From assembly GCA_031278935.1 (NCBI GenBank), contig JAITJK010000051.1, positions 1 to 6,600 on the forward strand: 6,600 nt of DNA, in the 5' to 3' direction. The stretch comes from Spirochaetaceae bacterium. Its GTDB lineage: Bacteria > Spirochaetota > Spirochaetia > Treponematales > Breznakiellaceae. The number at the start of each line of letters is the position of its first letter. The stretch's first letter is position 1. Under the pieces are notes generated by a model. The model was given only the letters and a program-made list of their open reading frames with translations. It was not told where the DNA came from and made no database searches. The translations under genes were made by a program, and so were the position numbers. Positions 6,550-6,600 of the stretch are shown here, one piece after another.

Positions 6550-6600
6550 AAGGGGGGCCCCTAAGTAGATAGCCGACCTTGTGGAAACCCTGCAAAGGCT

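Noticed and set aside
6551..6562. AGGGGGGCCCCT as a terminator hairpin or operator after the DinD remnant.
   Set aside because: The arms are only 5 bp with a 2-nt centre, and no T tract follows. It is too small to call.
6561..6600. Possible 3' end of a minus-strand gene reading AFAGFPQGRLST then stop.
   Set aside because: Only 12 codons are in the window and I recognise no family, so chance cannot be excluded. A real gene could be confirmed only from sequence beyond 6600.

Overview
The window is a compact, gene-dense bacterial stretch. By eye it is G+C-rich, clearly above 50 %, with a strong G/C preference at third codon positions. The best taxonomic hint is the SH3-type lipoprotein in the middle. 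Its sequence after the lipobox (LGWGILLWSMEDPP...) and its SH3 region look like a lipoprotein family I remember from Treponema and related spirochaetes. I therefore lean toward a Treponema-like spirochaete, with moderate confidence and from memory only. No rRNA, tRNA, CRISPR array, insertion sequence or phage structural gene is visible.

Layout: (1) Positions 1-2028 (+) hold an ABC importer operon for a polar amino acid. It has a 5'-truncated family 3 substrate-binding protein, a HisM/GlnP-type permease and a GlnQ-type ATPase, with gaps of 6 and 18 nt. (2) Positions 2029-2136 form a short GC-rich intergenic stretch with a weak possible terminator and a perfect extended -10 promoter element. 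(3) Positions 2137-5446 (+) hold a two-gene unit: an SH3-domain lipoprotein and, one base after its stop codon, a two-domain ABC-F ATPase. ABC-F proteins act on the ribosome and are not transporters. (4) Positions 5447-5497 are a 51-nt convergent gap. (5) Positions 5498-6340 (-) encode a full-length two-domain MazG nucleoside triphosphate pyrophosphohydrolase. (6) Immediately upstream of mazG and divergent from it, 6349-6549 (+) holds a more A-rich reading frame that matches only the C-terminal part of DinD (DNA damage-inducible protein D). It is probably a gene remnant. (7) Positions 6550-6600 show nothing I can assign.

The three importer genes together make one solute uptake system. The lipoprotein/ABC-F pair is probably transcribed from its own promoter and tightly co-expressed, although no functional link between the two proteins is obvious. 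MazG is a housekeeping NTP-sanitising enzyme. I do not see convincing evidence of a new multi-gene system. The items most worth a second look are the predicted leaderless start of the lipoprotein gene, a perfect 12-bp inverted repeat just inside that gene, and the DinD C-terminal remnant abutting mazG.
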